A stretch of 64,000 bases of DNA from Arsenophonus sp046530735. GTDB taxonomy: Bacteria; Pseudomonadota; Gammaproteobacteria; Enterobacterales; Enterobacteriaceae. The notes under the pieces are model-generated. The model was given only the letters and a program-made list of their open reading frames with translations, had not been told where the DNA came from and did no database searches. The stretch lies in the NCBI GenBank assembly GCA_046530735.1, contig JBHEQV010000004.1, forward strand, positions 74,269 through 138,268. Direction: 5' to 3'. Of the stretch, positions 23,801 through 34,815 are shown in pieces (position 1 is the first letter of the stretch; every line of letters starts with the position of its first letter). The translations under genes and the position numbers were made by a program.

Positions 23801-26800
23801 TAGTAAGCATTCCCTTATAAAGGATTTTTAATTTTTTTATTAGGGTAGGCAACCCATAAATCCATTTGTTGTATAGCAGTTATACCTATTTTTATTAATT
23901 ATATACTTATTTATTTTGTATCCGCAAAACACTATTACTAGTGGAATAAGGTTCTATATTCCTAATCTATTAGGAAGGTTCATAGCTAATAACTAATCTA
24001 TGCAAAATTATATCCATCATAAAACAAGTATTTCTCGTTTTTATCTTAGAGAATTAATACCTATCGTAATTTATCGTTGGATATGTCTGGCCTTTTTTGA
24101 TTTTGAAGTCTATTACGCATTTTTGTACTAATGCCAATATTTCTTCTAGTATTTTAAAGATGCAGTGAATATATCTTGTTATAAATTTATTAAAATCAAT
24201 GTAAAATTACAGAATTTACAGAGTTATTTATTGTATGTTCAGTGAATAGAAAATGGCCTTATTTGTATTTCTTTAAAAATAAATATGCGTTTAGATATTT
24301 TCTCTGCCATTTTAGAATCTCAATGACGTTCTTATTTTACAGTAGAGATAAAATAGAAATTACTATTTTTTGATATATTAAGGATATTTCTAAGAGTTTT
24401 ATTTTTATCCAATTGATACAAGTATTGGTAGTTATTTTTAACGAGGAAGGTGGGTCTGCCCAGCGATAAAAAGGTATGCAGCAGGATTAAATTGAGCGAA
24501 GTCTGGATGACTGGGTGGGTTGATTTTATTACAACAAGCAATCATAATAGCTTGCTTAGGGTCCCATTTCTCAACCCATGATAAAAATGATCCAAAAGCG
24601 TTTTATTTATACGTTTTTACTGTGGAGGAATGACGCTTGCTGCAGATTTCGGTTAAGCCTGTAAATAGTTTTTCTGTTAATGTTAGCTGGATTGTTTTCT
24701 ACAAATAACCTAAAATTGAATACAGAATGAAAGGTTATCTTCTAACTTTATTTGCCCTGGTATTTACTCCACGTTCTATAAGCTCTGCAAGAATACGTTT
24801 GATCTGAATGATTGTTTATTTTCCTATCAGATATAGATAGACTAATCTATCTACTATTTAACATTTAGTTCTCAGCCTATTGATTATTTTATCATAAAAG
24901 CGATTTTCCATCTTTTTTTTTTGAATATTGATGTAATCTTAAATAGCTATTTTATAGTTCTAGCGTGTTCAGAAATAGACTTTTCTGATATAATGAAATT
25001 GCAGCGAGGGTTTTTATGGTGTTCCTTCTGCGAAGGATTACTTAGGATGATCTTTCAGTAAAAGGAATTTACGAGTGCTATCTTTATGGTAATTATAAAG
25101 AAAAATCTTTCTCCGAAATAGTAAATTTTAGATACAAGGATCCTGCACCTATGGTGATTGACGATTGCAATACGTAATACGTTTACTATTTTGTTTAATG
25201 CTTTTGATCTTACTGCAAGTGAAGATATTCCTGCTATTACGGATGTCGTTAAGGTAAAATGTTATGTTATAAAATGAAATTATATAACATATAAAATTCT
25301 TTTTATTACAGCATATTTAAACTGAATTAAATAATTTTTATGAGTTAAAACAATAAGTTATATCTATTATAAGGCGCAAATAATAGGTTCGAATTATATA
25401 TGAAATCTTAATAAGACCAATAGATTAGATGATGTCAGCATTTTAATATTTTACTGGAACAAATTTATAGCATGATTTAAGATTTTTATTAAATCTATCA
25501 AAATGCCGTTAATTTGTTTATTGTGTTCAGTAAGATGCAATATAATTAAGTGCTAAGTATGCATATTACCTTAGCATTTCGACTAATTACCATCAACCTA
25601 TTTTTTTTAGAACATAGATAAGAATGACAGATTGAATTAACTAATTGCTTTATGTGTGTTCTCAGATCATGGAAACAAAATTTTTATTCCGGCTCGTTTT
25701 AATACTGTTCTCCTATTTTATATAAGGATCTATCTGCATTTTTTTAATTAAATTTTTTGTGAGGCATCAGATTGTTTACTGATATTCTATGTACGAATAC
25801 TCATTTAGATAATTATCCAGTTGTAGAATCAGAATACAGAAATCTGTATTGTTTGCAGCTACTCTTATAGATTTTTTCGATTTCCTGTTTTCTGGTTCTA
25901 TCAATGCAATTTTTCTTTAGTATATCAATTATAACTATCTAAATTAATGATATTAGGATGATACAAATCCATTGAAAACACAAATTTAACCGTTCATCTA
26001 AGTGGTTCAGAAGATTCATTGATTTAATTTTTCTTCTTTATCCAGTTTTAACCATTTAATGCGTTTTTAGCTAATAAAAGCTTAAAAACAGGTGATTTCC
26101 TATTTATTTCTAATCTCTTTCAATGGATCTCACTTATTAATTTAGTAATACTAAATGCTTTGCTTTTGCTATTAATAGAAATTTCTTTTTTTTATAATCG
26201 GGTATTTCTATTTCTTATTTTTTTCTGACTGGCTTTACTTTCCAATCTTACATTGTTTCTGCCTATTTCATTTTTTAATAGTACTAGATATTTTTTGATT
26301 CTGTAATATCTTTTAATTGGGTACTACTGAAATGTAGGAACTAAAAACTAAGTCTACCTTTGTCTTTATCTAAAGATTTTTTGTTAGCCTTTGCTTAAAT
26401 TCATTTCAAACAGGCTTTGTTAAATATAATATTAGGGAAATTATCTAACTTTGCTATTCTCCATAATTCAAATTTCTTTTTGTCGCTCAACTCTTATAAG
26501 CTTATTTTTATTCACTTTACTAAGTGATTTTTAATTCTTTTTCCGCATGGTGTTATATAACTGTTGTTCAAATTTTACTATGTTAAAAATTGATATTTTT
26601 GTTCCTAATGAGATCAATTTTGCTCTCAACGAGAGCATTGATCAAATTTAACAACTTCAATATAAAATTATTTTATAAATAAATGAGGCGATTTCTTTTT
26701 GTACGGATTTTATATTAGTAACTAATAATTCTAAACTTATATCAATTAGTCAGTGTATTTTTATTTATTTCTATTATTCCTTCCCTCTTGCCGAGTTATA

Positions 26801-27128
26801 GTTGTTTTGTTCATTATATTTCTTATTCAAAAGCTACATTATTCTTAGGCATTTTTTCCCAAAAAATAAATAGCCAAGCATAAATGATTATCTTTATTTT
26901 TTATTAGGTAATAGATATGTTGTTAGATAGGGACTAGGATTTATTTGTTACGCCGCGACACTTTTTTGGTATTAATAGAGTGGGTATTGCGAATATTAAA
27001 GTCATATTTATATGCTATTTTATTCTTTTCATTGGCAGTTACCCCATTACTAATAATTTTTTGCACGACATATTCTTAATATAATTCTTAGAATATTGAT
27101 TTTCTATTAAAACAATAATAGATTAATA
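23801..27128. other. Gene desert upstream of the first IS256 remnant
   Basis: About 3.3 kb with no intact gene. Two patches still look coding but remain unnamed: minus strand about 24430-24600 (contains VEKWDPKQAIMIACCNK) and plus strand about 25070-25185 (contains FSEIVNFRYKDPAPMVIDDC). From about 25600 to 26850 the plus strand is strongly T-rich with no readable homology. Confidence 0.4.
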
Positions 27129-27895
27129 AAAGTTATTAGCATAACTAATATAGGATAGATAAATTTTTTCTCTAATGCATCGTAAATCTGTTTTCTATTC
27201 TTAAATTAGACGTTGTTTGTCAGCATAGTCAGATAAAGTTATCCTCCCTCTTATTTATCCTGTTTAAACTTTTTTAAGCAGACTATGGGGATCAGCTTAA
27301 ATAAGCATTGAAAGGTTGTTTTCTAGAAGCATATCGTTTTGCGGGATCGCCTTCAAAGCCTCATTCTCACAAAAGCCAATTCAATTGAATTCGTCATTCT
27401 TATTGATTCCCAATGCGCTGATAGCAAGGCATAGAATGCTCAGCCCGTTCTTCTCGTTTTTCTCAAGCTTTCTCATCGCTGCAGTAGATACCTTTACTGA
27501 AAAACCTTTTCAACAAAACATCAAGAGATTTATTAGTAGGATCACAGCTATCTCATACCCAAAGGACCCACGGCAAACTTACTCTTAACTTTTGGTGTGC
27601 TACATGCCTTTGATGAGTATGAAGATGTAGTACATTAGTTATTTATGTAGCTAAGGCCTTTGTGTCACATATACAGGAATATCTTTTTGCCCATTGCACA
27701 TCATTCTAAAAGCTAATGGCACCCGTCTTCCTGTAGAAAGTGCAGAGATACGGTTAAGTCATGCACTCTAGGTTATTCACAAAAGTTTAGTCTAGTTTAA
27801 TTTTTTATTCTTGATAAAGTATCTTCTACTGCAACGAGTTCTTTAGATCTATGCGCAGTAACGTTGATATTGAGTTTTATTACCTACTTTTTAGT
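27129..27895 (-). mobile_element. IS256-family remnant, copy A (3' two-thirds)
   Basis: It begins with AAGTTATTAG, matching the terminal GAGTTATTnnnAAAT of the other copies. It runs on the minus strand through the C-terminal transposase region, a block with KSLDVLLKRFFSKGIYCSDE (matching KALD-F---F--KYPKA) and a block with RSKELVAVEDTLSRIKN (matching the KKELVAVEDGYRESK region). The nucleotide run 27650-27780 aligns closely with 61790-61990 of copy F after reverse complementing. The 5' third is missing. The end lies about 180 bases upstream of nhaA. It cannot encode an active transposase. Confidence 0.8.
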
Positions 27896-28077
27896 ATCAA
27901 GATTAATTAACTGTTTTTTTAATGTTAACTAAACTTTAAATATTTAACTGATAAAATACCGTCTATATAGTTAGTGACGGCTAGGATATATGAATTTTTT
28001 TGCTAAAAATAGTTTTTTTAAATTGTATGGTATTAGATTAAAATTAATTGGAGATGATTAACGCCGAGGTTATAGTA

Positions 28078-29244
28078 ATGACAGCAATTATACGACAGTT
28101 TTTAAAGTTAGAGGCAGCAAGTGGAGTGTTGTTAATTATTGCTGCTATTTTAGCTTTAATTATAGCTAATACTCCATTACAAGGTATTTATCAGCAATTT
28201 CTTAATATTTCTATTGCCTTTAAAATCAGCACATTAAATATTGATAAACCGTTTTTATGGTGGATCAATGATGGTTTAATGGTCATTTTCTTTTTAGTTG
28301 TTGGCCTGGAAGTTAAACGAGAACTAATAGATGGATCATTAGCAGGTCGCGATAAAGTAATATTCCCCATTATTGCTGCTATAGGAGGTATGCTATTACC
28401 TGCTTTAGTATATCTGTTTTTTAATATAAATGATGAAATTGCCAGGCAGGGTTGGGCGATCCCAACGGCGACAGATATTGCATTTGTACTGGGTATTATG
28501 GCACTTTTAGGTAAACGTGTACTAACAGAGTTAAAAGTATTTCTACTCGCGTTGGCAATTATTGATGATCTGGGCGTAATTATTATTGTTGCTCTATTTT
28601 ATACTAAATCTATTTCTATCCTATCACTAGGATTAACTATACTTTCTCTGTTAGTATTAACATGGATGAATTGGCGCAAAATTGAAAATACATCTGCTTA
28701 TTTAGTTGTTGGAATTATCTTATGGGTTTGTATTTTAAAATCAGGTATCCATACAACATTAGCAGGTATTATTCTGGGCTTTTTAATACCACTTAAAGGT
28801 AGGCAAAATAATTCACTCTCTGAACAATTAGAACATCTTTTACATCCTTGGGTTGCTTATTTAATTTTACCATTATTTGCATTTGCTAATGTAGGTATAC
28901 AACTTAATGGTATTACCTTAACTAATTTTGCCAGTAGTTTACTGATCGGTGTTTCATTAGGTTTATTAATTGGTAAACCAACAGGTATATTTCTATTTAG
29001 TTGGTTAGCGTTAAAATTAGGTGTTGCGAAATTACCCGTTAAAATTAACCTTAAGCAGATATTTGCTGTATCAGTACTCTGTGGCACTGGTTTTACTATG
29101 TCAATTTTTATTGCTAGTTTAGCATTTAAAGGTTTAGATAATTTTAGTACTTATTCACGGTTTGGGATCCTTATTGGTTCGACGATAGCGGCGATATTAG
29201 GATTAATATTATTGAATAGTGTTTTACCAAAAAAAGGTAATTAA
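28078..29244 (+). CDS. nhaA: Na+/H+ antiporter NhaA
   Basis: Inner-membrane antiporter that expels Na+ (or Li+) in exchange for about 2 H+ and controls pH and sodium homeostasis. From ATG 28078 the product is 388 residues, exactly the E. coli length; upstream in-frame starts (28048 TTG, 28054 ATG) would add 10 or 8 non-homologous residues. A GAGG lies about 9 bases before 28078. The twelve-helix pattern is intact, with D133 (ATDIAF), the ion-binding pair D163-D164 (AIIDDLG), the pH-sensing-region histidine (KSGIHTTLAG) and the GLLIGKPTG lysine. Its activator gene nhaR immediately downstream is dead, so NhaR control is lost and expression is probably constitutive or driven by the new upstream sequence next to IS copy A. 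Confidence 0.97.
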   Translation: MTAIIRQFLKLEAASGVLLIIAAILALIIANTPLQGIYQQFLNISIAFKISTLNIDKPFLWWINDGLMVIFFLVVGLEVKRELIDGSLAGRDKVIFPIIAAIGGMLLPALVYLFFNINDEIARQGWAIPTATDIAFVLGIMALLGKRVLTELKVFLLALAIIDDLGVIIIVALFYTKSISILSLGLTILSLLVLTWMNWRKIENTSAYLVVGIILWVCILKSGIHTTLAGIILGFLIPLKGRQNNSLSEQLEHLLHPWVAYLILPLFAFANVGIQLNGITLTNFASSLLIGVSLGLLIGKPTGIFLFSWLALKLGVAKLPVKINLKQIFAVSVLCGTGFTMSIFIASLAFKGLDNFSTYSRFGILIGSTIAAILGLILLNSVLPKKGN

Positions 29245-29318
29245 CACTAAAACTGCTAATTAGGCAGGATAAAGTTAGTTATAAATTATATTTATGTGAT
29301 ATAAATATTCTTTTTGTG

Positions 29319-29360
29319 CTCGCAATACGATATTTTTATTTGTAGTGCGAGTATCTTTTT
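29319..29360 (+). terminator. Probable terminator after nhaA
   Basis: The inverted repeat CTCGCA (29319-29324) / TGCGAG (29346-29351) is followed by TATCTTTTT, about 75 bases past the nhaA stop. It would also separate nhaA from the dead nhaR. Confidence 0.5.
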
Positions 29361-29452
29361 AAGTAAAGAAAATGATCACATATCTTATGATATTCAGAAG
29401 ATAACATATATAAATAGTTATTAGTGGTATAGAAGAAATTGATATTAGAATG

Positions 29453-30335
29453 TTGCATTTCAATTTTAATAATCTTTATTACTTATCACATGATTGTAAA
29501 GAGAGGGGGTCGGTAGTTGACGCAACTGAAAAGTTTTATTTAACGCTTAAAAATAACAGATTACATCAATAGATTAGAAGAACGTTTGAATGGTAAATTA
29601 TTTAAAAGGTAGATAGAGCCGATGGCTGATTCCGTCAGAACTAGGAAAATTGGTTTCCGTTAGGCTGATAAAATATTTGTGCTAAGCAAGGAATGTTAAA
29701 TATTGTTAATTATAGTCATAAACGAATTTGTTATTTAATGTTGGTGTTGTTAATGTTTTAGCTAAACAGTGTCTAAGCTGCGTTCTTGAAACCGCTATCA
29801 TTGAATATTAGCAGATCCAATATTTACGTTGTTTTAAATTGATCTACAAGCTTTATTGAATCAATTAAATCAAGATAAGTTAGATATGATTATATTTAAT
29901 TGCCAGATTGATTTATTCTAATAAAAATAAATCATTTCCCGTCAATCTTGGATGATGTAGCATTAATTTATTGTCGTAAACCACTAATACAGAAGAAAAT
30001 TTCTTTTCTATGTTTAGAAAATAATGATTATTGATTTACGGTATTGGTGCTCTATGTTGGTTTCTTTTTTTTTAATCCAAAATAATAATTTATAGGTAGA
30101 AATTCTAGGTGAATTTAATAATGCAAAATTGATAAAAGCATTTAATATATATCATAATGCAGTATATTTCGCTCCATTACTTTCTATACGCTAGCGGTAT
30201 TTTTTAGATAATGAAATTTTTGAAATTGCTTTTATGAATAAAGTAAAAGAAGAATAATATGCTACATTGCTGATGTATGATTCAGCATCTAGCAGTGAAA
30301 ATGCGTCTATAAAAATATTTTTTAATTATTTAATC
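29453..30335 (+). pseudogene. nhaR: Remnant of LysR-type activator NhaR
   Basis: The plus-strand pieces match NhaR in order. FNFNNLYYL matches the N-terminal NYNHLYYFW. MLNIVNYSHK matches MLDIVNYRKE. DMIIFNCQID matches the co-inducer domain DMIISDCPID. VEILGEFNNAKLIKAFNIYH then HNAVYFAP matches NVEILGEFDDAALMKAFGAMHNAIFVAP. Stops and frameshifts interrupt all of it. In E. coli NhaR activates nhaA in response to Na+; here nhaA survives and nhaR does not. The position between nhaA and rpsT is ancestral. Confidence 0.88.
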
Positions 30336-30373
30336 AACATTAAATAAACAATAAGAGTTATTTTAACATCCAT

Positions 30374-30395
30374 AAAAATCAGCTGAAGCCGGGTT
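30374..30395 (-). terminator. Probable terminator of rpsT
   Basis: On the minus strand CGGCT-TC-AGCTG forms a short stem (with one G:U pair) followed by ATTTTTA, about 20-40 bases beyond the rpsT stop. Confidence 0.5.
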
Positions 30396-30414
30396 TTTAA
30401 AAAATTAAAATAAA

Positions 30415-30675
30415 TCACATTGATTTGATTTGTGCTACTAAATTTGCTTTATGACGTGCAGCTTTATTTTTATAGATCAAGCCTTTGCTAGCATAGCGAT
30501 CAACAATAGGTTGCATATTGTTAAATGCTTTTTGTGCTGCTTCTTTATCGCCTGTAGCAATAGCAGCATAAACTTTTTTAATAAAAGTACGTACCATAGA
30601 ACCACGACTAGCATTATGTTGACGGCGTTTCTCTGATTGTATAGCACGTTTCTTAGCTGATTTGATATTAGCCAA
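30415..30675 (-). CDS. rpsT: 30S ribosomal protein S20
   Basis: Primary-binding protein of the small ribosomal subunit that contacts 16S rRNA helices 9 and 44. The 86 residues are close to the E. coli 87. The sequence opens ANIKSAKKRAIQSEKRRQ and closes HKANLVAQIKSM, both diagnostic; the whole is helical and rich in lysine and arginine. The start codon is TTG (30675), as in E. coli, where the weak start takes part in S20 autoregulation. It is preceded by a good AGGAG seven bases upstream. It is divergent from ribF, the ancestral arrangement. Intact and essential. Confidence 0.98.
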   Translation of the reverse strand: MANIKSAKKRAIQSEKRRQHNASRGSMVRTFIKKVYAAIATGDKEAAQKAFNNMQPIVDRYASKGLIYKNKAARHKANLVAQIKSM

Positions 30676-30727
30676 GGTCTACTCCTAAATATTTATTCTA
30701 TCGAGTACAATCTCTATAGGATAGAGA

Positions 30728-30756
30728 ACAATGCCTTTTTAGCCTTCATTTGTCAA
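30728..30756 (-). promoter_or_regulatory. Promoter of rpsT
   Basis: Read on the minus strand: a perfect TTGACA (30756-30751), a 17-base spacer, and CATTGT (30733-30728) as a weak -10. This leaves a leader of about 50 bases before the AGGAG and TTG start. Perfect -35 boxes are rare in the window. Confidence 0.55.
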
Positions 30757-30966
30757 TTAATTTATATAAATTTGTGTAAATAAGCATCACATATAGAAAT
30801 ATGATTTATTGCGATGATCGGAAATTTTATTAGTTTACTAAGTGAGTAAAGAATTTTAAATATAAAAAGCAGAATGAATTATAGAAAAATGATTAGGTTA
30901 AGTATCAGTCTTACTGACAAAATAACCATTTATCATCTTTCTTATAAACATTAATCAAATAATGAC

Positions 30967-30996
30967 TTAACCTTCAAGATAGTAAAACGGTATAAT
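30967..30996 (+). promoter_or_regulatory. Probable promoter of ribF-ileS-lspA-ispH
   Basis: A perfect TATAAT at 30991-30996 lies 28 bases before the ribF ATG. Eighteen bases upstream is TTAACC, a partial -35. It is the only obvious -10 in the rpsT/ribF divergent region on this strand. Confidence 0.5.
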
Positions 30997-31024
30997 CCAG
31001 CAATTTTAATATATTGAGCTGATT

Positions 31025-31957
31025 ATGAAGTTAGTACGTGGTATACATAATATTAACACATATCATCATGGTTGTGTATTGACTATTGGAAATTTTGATT
31101 CTGTTCATCGAGGACATCATACATTATTGAAATATTTAAAACAAGAGAGTCAGCGTCTCGGAGGAGCACCAACAATGGTCATGATTTTTGAACCACAACC
31201 ACTGGAATTTTTTTTGGGCGCAAATGCACCAGCACGTTTAACGCGTTTATGTGATAAAGTAAAATACTTTATTGAATATGATGTTGATTATTTACTGTGT
31301 ATCAAATTTAACTCCATATTTGCTTCATTGATACCGGAAACTTTTGTTTCACAATTGCTGGTGAGAAAATTGAGGGTTAAATTTTTAGTAATTGGCGATG
31401 ATTTTCACTTTGGTAAAAATAGACAGGGTGATTTTAAATATCTTTGTAAAGCAGGAGAAGAATATGGTTTTGAAGTGGCTAATACTAAAAGTTTTTGTAA
31501 CTCTGGACAGCGAGTTAGTAGTACTGCTATTAGGAAAGCACTATTAAGTGATGATCTTATCCTTGCTGAGAATCTTATGGGACATCCTTACCGATTAAGT
31601 GGTCGAGTGGTTCATGGTCGCCAGATTGGTGGTGCGATTGGATTTCCTACTGCAAATATATTATTTAAATGTTTAGTTATTCCTCTTAAAGGCGTTTATG
31701 TGGTAGAAGTGTATGGTTTAGCCGATCATCCATTGCAGGCAGTTGCAAATATTGGCACACGGCCAACAGTGAATGGGGTAGATCAGCAAATTGAAGTTCA
31801 TTTAATAGATGTGCATATAGATATATATGGGTGTCATATTGATATTGTATTACGTAAAAAATTGCGAAATGAGAAGCAATTTGCTTCTATTGATGAATTA
31901 AGACAGCAAATCGGTAAAGATGTAATGGCTGCAAGACAATTCTTCCAGTCGTCATAA
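31025..31957 (+). CDS. ribF: Bifunctional riboflavin kinase / FAD synthetase RibF
   Basis: Makes FMN from riboflavin and then FAD from FMN. The product is 310 residues (E. coli 313). The N-terminal nucleotidyltransferase domain shows TIGNFDSVHRGHHTLL (the family usually has FDGVHRGH, so a conserved G is S here) and the SSTAIRKAL block near residue 155. The C-terminal flavokinase domain shows GRQIGGAIGFPTANI, the ATP/FMN loop, and NIGTRPTVNG. ATG start at 31025, directly behind the TATAAT promoter. It is followed after 38 bases by ileS, the E. coli order. Flavin is required by TrxB here. Confidence 0.97.
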   Translation: MKLVRGIHNINTYHHGCVLTIGNFDSVHRGHHTLLKYLKQESQRLGGAPTMVMIFEPQPLEFFLGANAPARLTRLCDKVKYFIEYDVDYLLCIKFNSIFASLIPETFVSQLLVRKLRVKFLVIGDDFHFGKNRQGDFKYLCKAGEEYGFEVANTKSFCNSGQRVSSTAIRKALLSDDLILAENLMGHPYRLSGRVVHGRQIGGAIGFPTANILFKCLVIPLKGVYVVEVYGLADHPLQAVANIGTRPTVNGVDQQIEVHLIDVHIDIYGCHIDIVLRKKLRNEKQFASIDELRQQIGKDVMAARQFFQSS

Positions 31958-31995
31958 TTAAAATATTTAGCCAAAAATTAAAACTGAGAATTTAA

Positions 31996-34815
31996 ATGAA
32001 TGATTATAAAAATACTCTGAATTTACCGGAAACAGATTTCCCTATGCGTGCTGATCTCTCTAAACGAGAACCACAAATGTTAGCCCGTTGGTATAAAGAA
32101 GGTTTGTACCAATCTATTCGCCAGGCTAAAATAGGCAAAGAGATGTTTATACTCCATGATGGTCCTCCTTATGCAAACGGTAGTCTTCATATTGGTCACT
32201 CAGTTAATAAAATTCTCAAAGATATTATTATTAAATCTAAAGGATTAGCCGGGTTTGATTCGCCATATATTCCTGGTTGGGATTGTCATGGTTTACCAAT
32301 TGAACATAAAGTTGAACAAATTACTGGTAAATCTGAAGATAAGGTTTTTGCAGCTATTTTTCATGAAAAGTGTCGTAAATACGCCAAAGAACAAATTAAA
32401 GGTCAGAAAGCTGATTTTATCAGAATGGGTGTACTTGGTGATTGGGATCAAGCTTACTTAACTATGAATTTTAATACTGAAGCGAATATTATTCGTGCGT
32501 TAGGTAAAGTGATTGAAAATGGCCATTTAGTAAAAGGTGCTAAACCAGTTCATTGGTGTACTGATTGTGGTTCTTCCTTAGCGGAAGCGGAAGTCGAATA
32601 TGATAATAAATCATCACCATCCATTTATGTACGCTTTAATGCGGTAGATCCTAATGCTGTTTATAACAAATTTGGTATAAAATCATCACCTTTACCGGTT
32701 TCAGCCGTGATCTGGACAACAACACCTTGGACGTTGCCTGCAAATCGTGCGATTGCGGTTAACGCTGATTTTGAATATCAATTAGTTAAAGTTAATAATT
32801 ATGAATGTTTGATTTTGGCAAAATCATTGATTGAAGTAGTAATGCAGCGTATCGCAGCTACAGAGTGGCAAATTTTAGCTCAATGTAAAAAAGGTTCTGA
32901 ATTGGAATTACTGCGTTTTCATCATCCATTTATGAACTTTGATGTGCCTATTATTTTAGGGGACCACGTTACTTTAGACGCAGGTACTGGGGTTATACAT
33001 ACCGCACCAGGCCATGGTCCAGATGATTATCTTATTGGACAAAAATACAAACTTGAAGTAGCTAATCCAGTTGGTCAAAATGGCTGTTATTTACCCAATA
33101 CTTATCCTGGTTTAGATGGTGTTTTTATATTTAAAGCAAATAAATTAATTATTAAACTTTTATTATCAAAAGGGACACTGCTACATAAAGAAACATTATG
33201 GCATAGTTATCCTTGTTGCTGGCGGCATAAAACACCGGTTATTTATCGTGTGACATCTCAGTGGTTTATAAGTATGGAAAAAAATGGTTTACGTGAACAA
33301 TTGTTAAAAGAGATTAAGGGTGTTACATGGATCCCAGATTGGGGGCAAAATCAAATTGAATCTATGGTTGCAAATCGTCCAGATTGGTGTATTTCGCGTC
33401 AGCGCACCTGGGGTATGCCGATGGCATTATTTATGTGTAAACAAACAGAAGAATTACATCCGCGTACGTTAGAATTGATTGAAAAAGTCGCTAAACATAT
33501 TGAAAAAGCAGGTATACAGGCATGGTGGGATCTTGATCCTGTAGTCCTATTAGGAAGTGATGCAGCTGATTATGTTAAAGTTCTCGATACACTTGATGTC
33601 TGGTTTGATTCTGGTTCTACTCATTATACTGTTGTCGATGTTCGCCCTGAATTTAAAGGTAATTCTACTGATTTATATTTAGAAGGTTTAGATCAGCATC
33701 GTGGTTGGTTTATGTCGTCTTTAATCCTATCAACTGCTATGAAAGGAAAAGCTCCTTATCGAGAAGTATTAACCCACGGATTTACGGTTGATGGAGAAGG
33801 CCGTAAAATGTCAAAATCCTTAGGTAATACTATTAGTCCACAAGAGGTCATGAATGATTTAGGAGCTGATATTCTACGGTTATGGGTTGCTTCAACCGAT
33901 TACACAAGTGAAATTACTGTTTCAAGTGAGATTTTAAAACGTTCTGCTGATAGCTATCGGCGTATTCGTAATACAGCACGTTTCTTATTAGCTAATTTGA
34001 ACGGTTTTGATCCTGCCTTACATCAAGTTAAACCAGAACAAATGGTACTATTAGATCGGTGGGCAGTAGGGCGGGCTAAAACTGCTCAAGCGGAAATCGT
34101 TATGCATTATGATAATTATGATTTTCATGCAGTGGTTCAGCGATTAATGCAGTTTTGTTCAGTTGAAATGAGTTCTTTCTATTTAGATATTATAAAAGAT
34201 CGTCAATATACAGTAAAAAGCGATAGCTTAGCGCGTCGTAGCTGTCAGACAGCCTTATTCCATATCGTAGAAGCATTGGTACGTTGGATTGCACCAATCC
34301 TTTCTTTTACAGCCGATGAAATTTGGCAAAAATTACCTGGTAAACATGCCAAATATGTCTTTACTGAGGAATATTATTCTGGCTTATTTAGTTTGGATGT
34401 TAATGAAACACTTAATGATGAATTTTGGAATAAGTTATTAATTATTCGTAGTGAAGTTAATAAAATTCTTGAGCAAGCACGTGCAGAAAATCTTATTCAT
34501 AGCTCGTTGGAGGCCGCAGTGATTTTATATGCCGATACAGAACTGGCTGAAATACTTAATCGTTTAGGTGATGAGTTACGTTTTGTATTGTTAACTTCAA
34601 ATGCTAAAGTAATTAATATTATCCAAGCTCCAGTTCAGACACATAATAGTGAACTCAGTGGATTAAAAATTGCTTTACAACAGACGGAAGGTAATAAATG
34701 TCCCCGTTGTTGGCATTACACAATGGATATTGGTCAGGAGGCGGAGTATGCAGAATTATGCGGTCGCTGTGTTACTAACATAGCCGGTAACGGTGAAATA
34801 CGTAAGTTTGCCTAA
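31996..34815 (+). CDS. ileS: Isoleucyl-tRNA synthetase
   Basis: Class Ia synthetase that charges tRNA-Ile and edits misactivated valine. The product is 939 residues (E. coli 938). HIGH at 65-68 (YANGSLHIGHS), the CP1 editing domain with VIWTTTPWTLPANRA and GTGVIHTAPGHGPDDY, WFDSGS, and KMSKS at 604-608 (GEGRKMSKSLGN) are intact. A C-terminal zinc module (CPRCWHY ... CGRC) closes the protein. The Shine-Dalgarno sequence is weak, perhaps because it is translated from the ribF transcript. The stop codon overlaps the lspA start (TAATG). Essential and well preserved. Confidence 0.99.
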   Translation: MNDYKNTLNLPETDFPMRADLSKREPQMLARWYKEGLYQSIRQAKIGKEMFILHDGPPYANGSLHIGHSVNKILKDIIIKSKGLAGFDSPYIPGWDCHGLPIEHKVEQITGKSEDKVFAAIFHEKCRKYAKEQIKGQKADFIRMGVLGDWDQAYLTMNFNTEANIIRALGKVIENGHLVKGAKPVHWCTDCGSSLAEAEVEYDNKSSPSIYVRFNAVDPNAVYNKFGIKSSPLPVSAVIWTTTPWTLPANRAIAVNADFEYQLVKVNNYECLILAKSLIEVVMQRIAATEWQILAQCKKGSELELLRFHHPFMNFDVPIILGDHVTLDAGTGVIHTAPGHGPDDYLIGQKYKLEVANPVGQNGCYLPNTYPGLDGVFIFKANKLIIKLLLSKGTLLHKETLWHSYPCCWRHKTPVIYRVTSQWFISMEKNGLREQLLKEIKGVTWIPDWGQNQIESMVANRPDWCISRQRTWGMPMALFMCKQTEELHPRTLELIEKVAKHIEKAGIQAWWDLDPVVLLGSDAADYVKVLDTLDVWFDSGSTHYTVVDVRPEFKGNSTDLYLEGLDQHRGWFMSSLILSTAMKGKAPYREVLTHGFTVDGEGRKMSKSLGNTISPQEVMNDLGADILRLWVASTDYTSEITVSSEILKRSADSYRRIRNTARFLLANLNGFDPALHQVKPEQMVLLDRWAVGRAKTAQAEIVMHYDNYDFHAVVQRLMQFCSVEMSSFYLDIIKDRQYTVKSDSLARRSCQTALFHIVEALVRWIAPILSFTADEIWQKLPGKHAKYVFTEEYYSGLFSLDVNETLNDEFWNKLLIIRSEVNKILEQARAENLIHSSLEAAVILYADTELAEILNRLGDELRFVLLTSNAKVINIIQAPVQTHNSELSGLKIALQQTEGNKCPRCWHYTMDIGQEAEYAELCGRCVTNIAGNGEIRKFA

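Noticed and set aside
27316..27588. 90-codon plus-strand open frame
   Set aside because: It is the antisense of the IS256 remnant copy A; the minus strand carries recognisable transposase residues.
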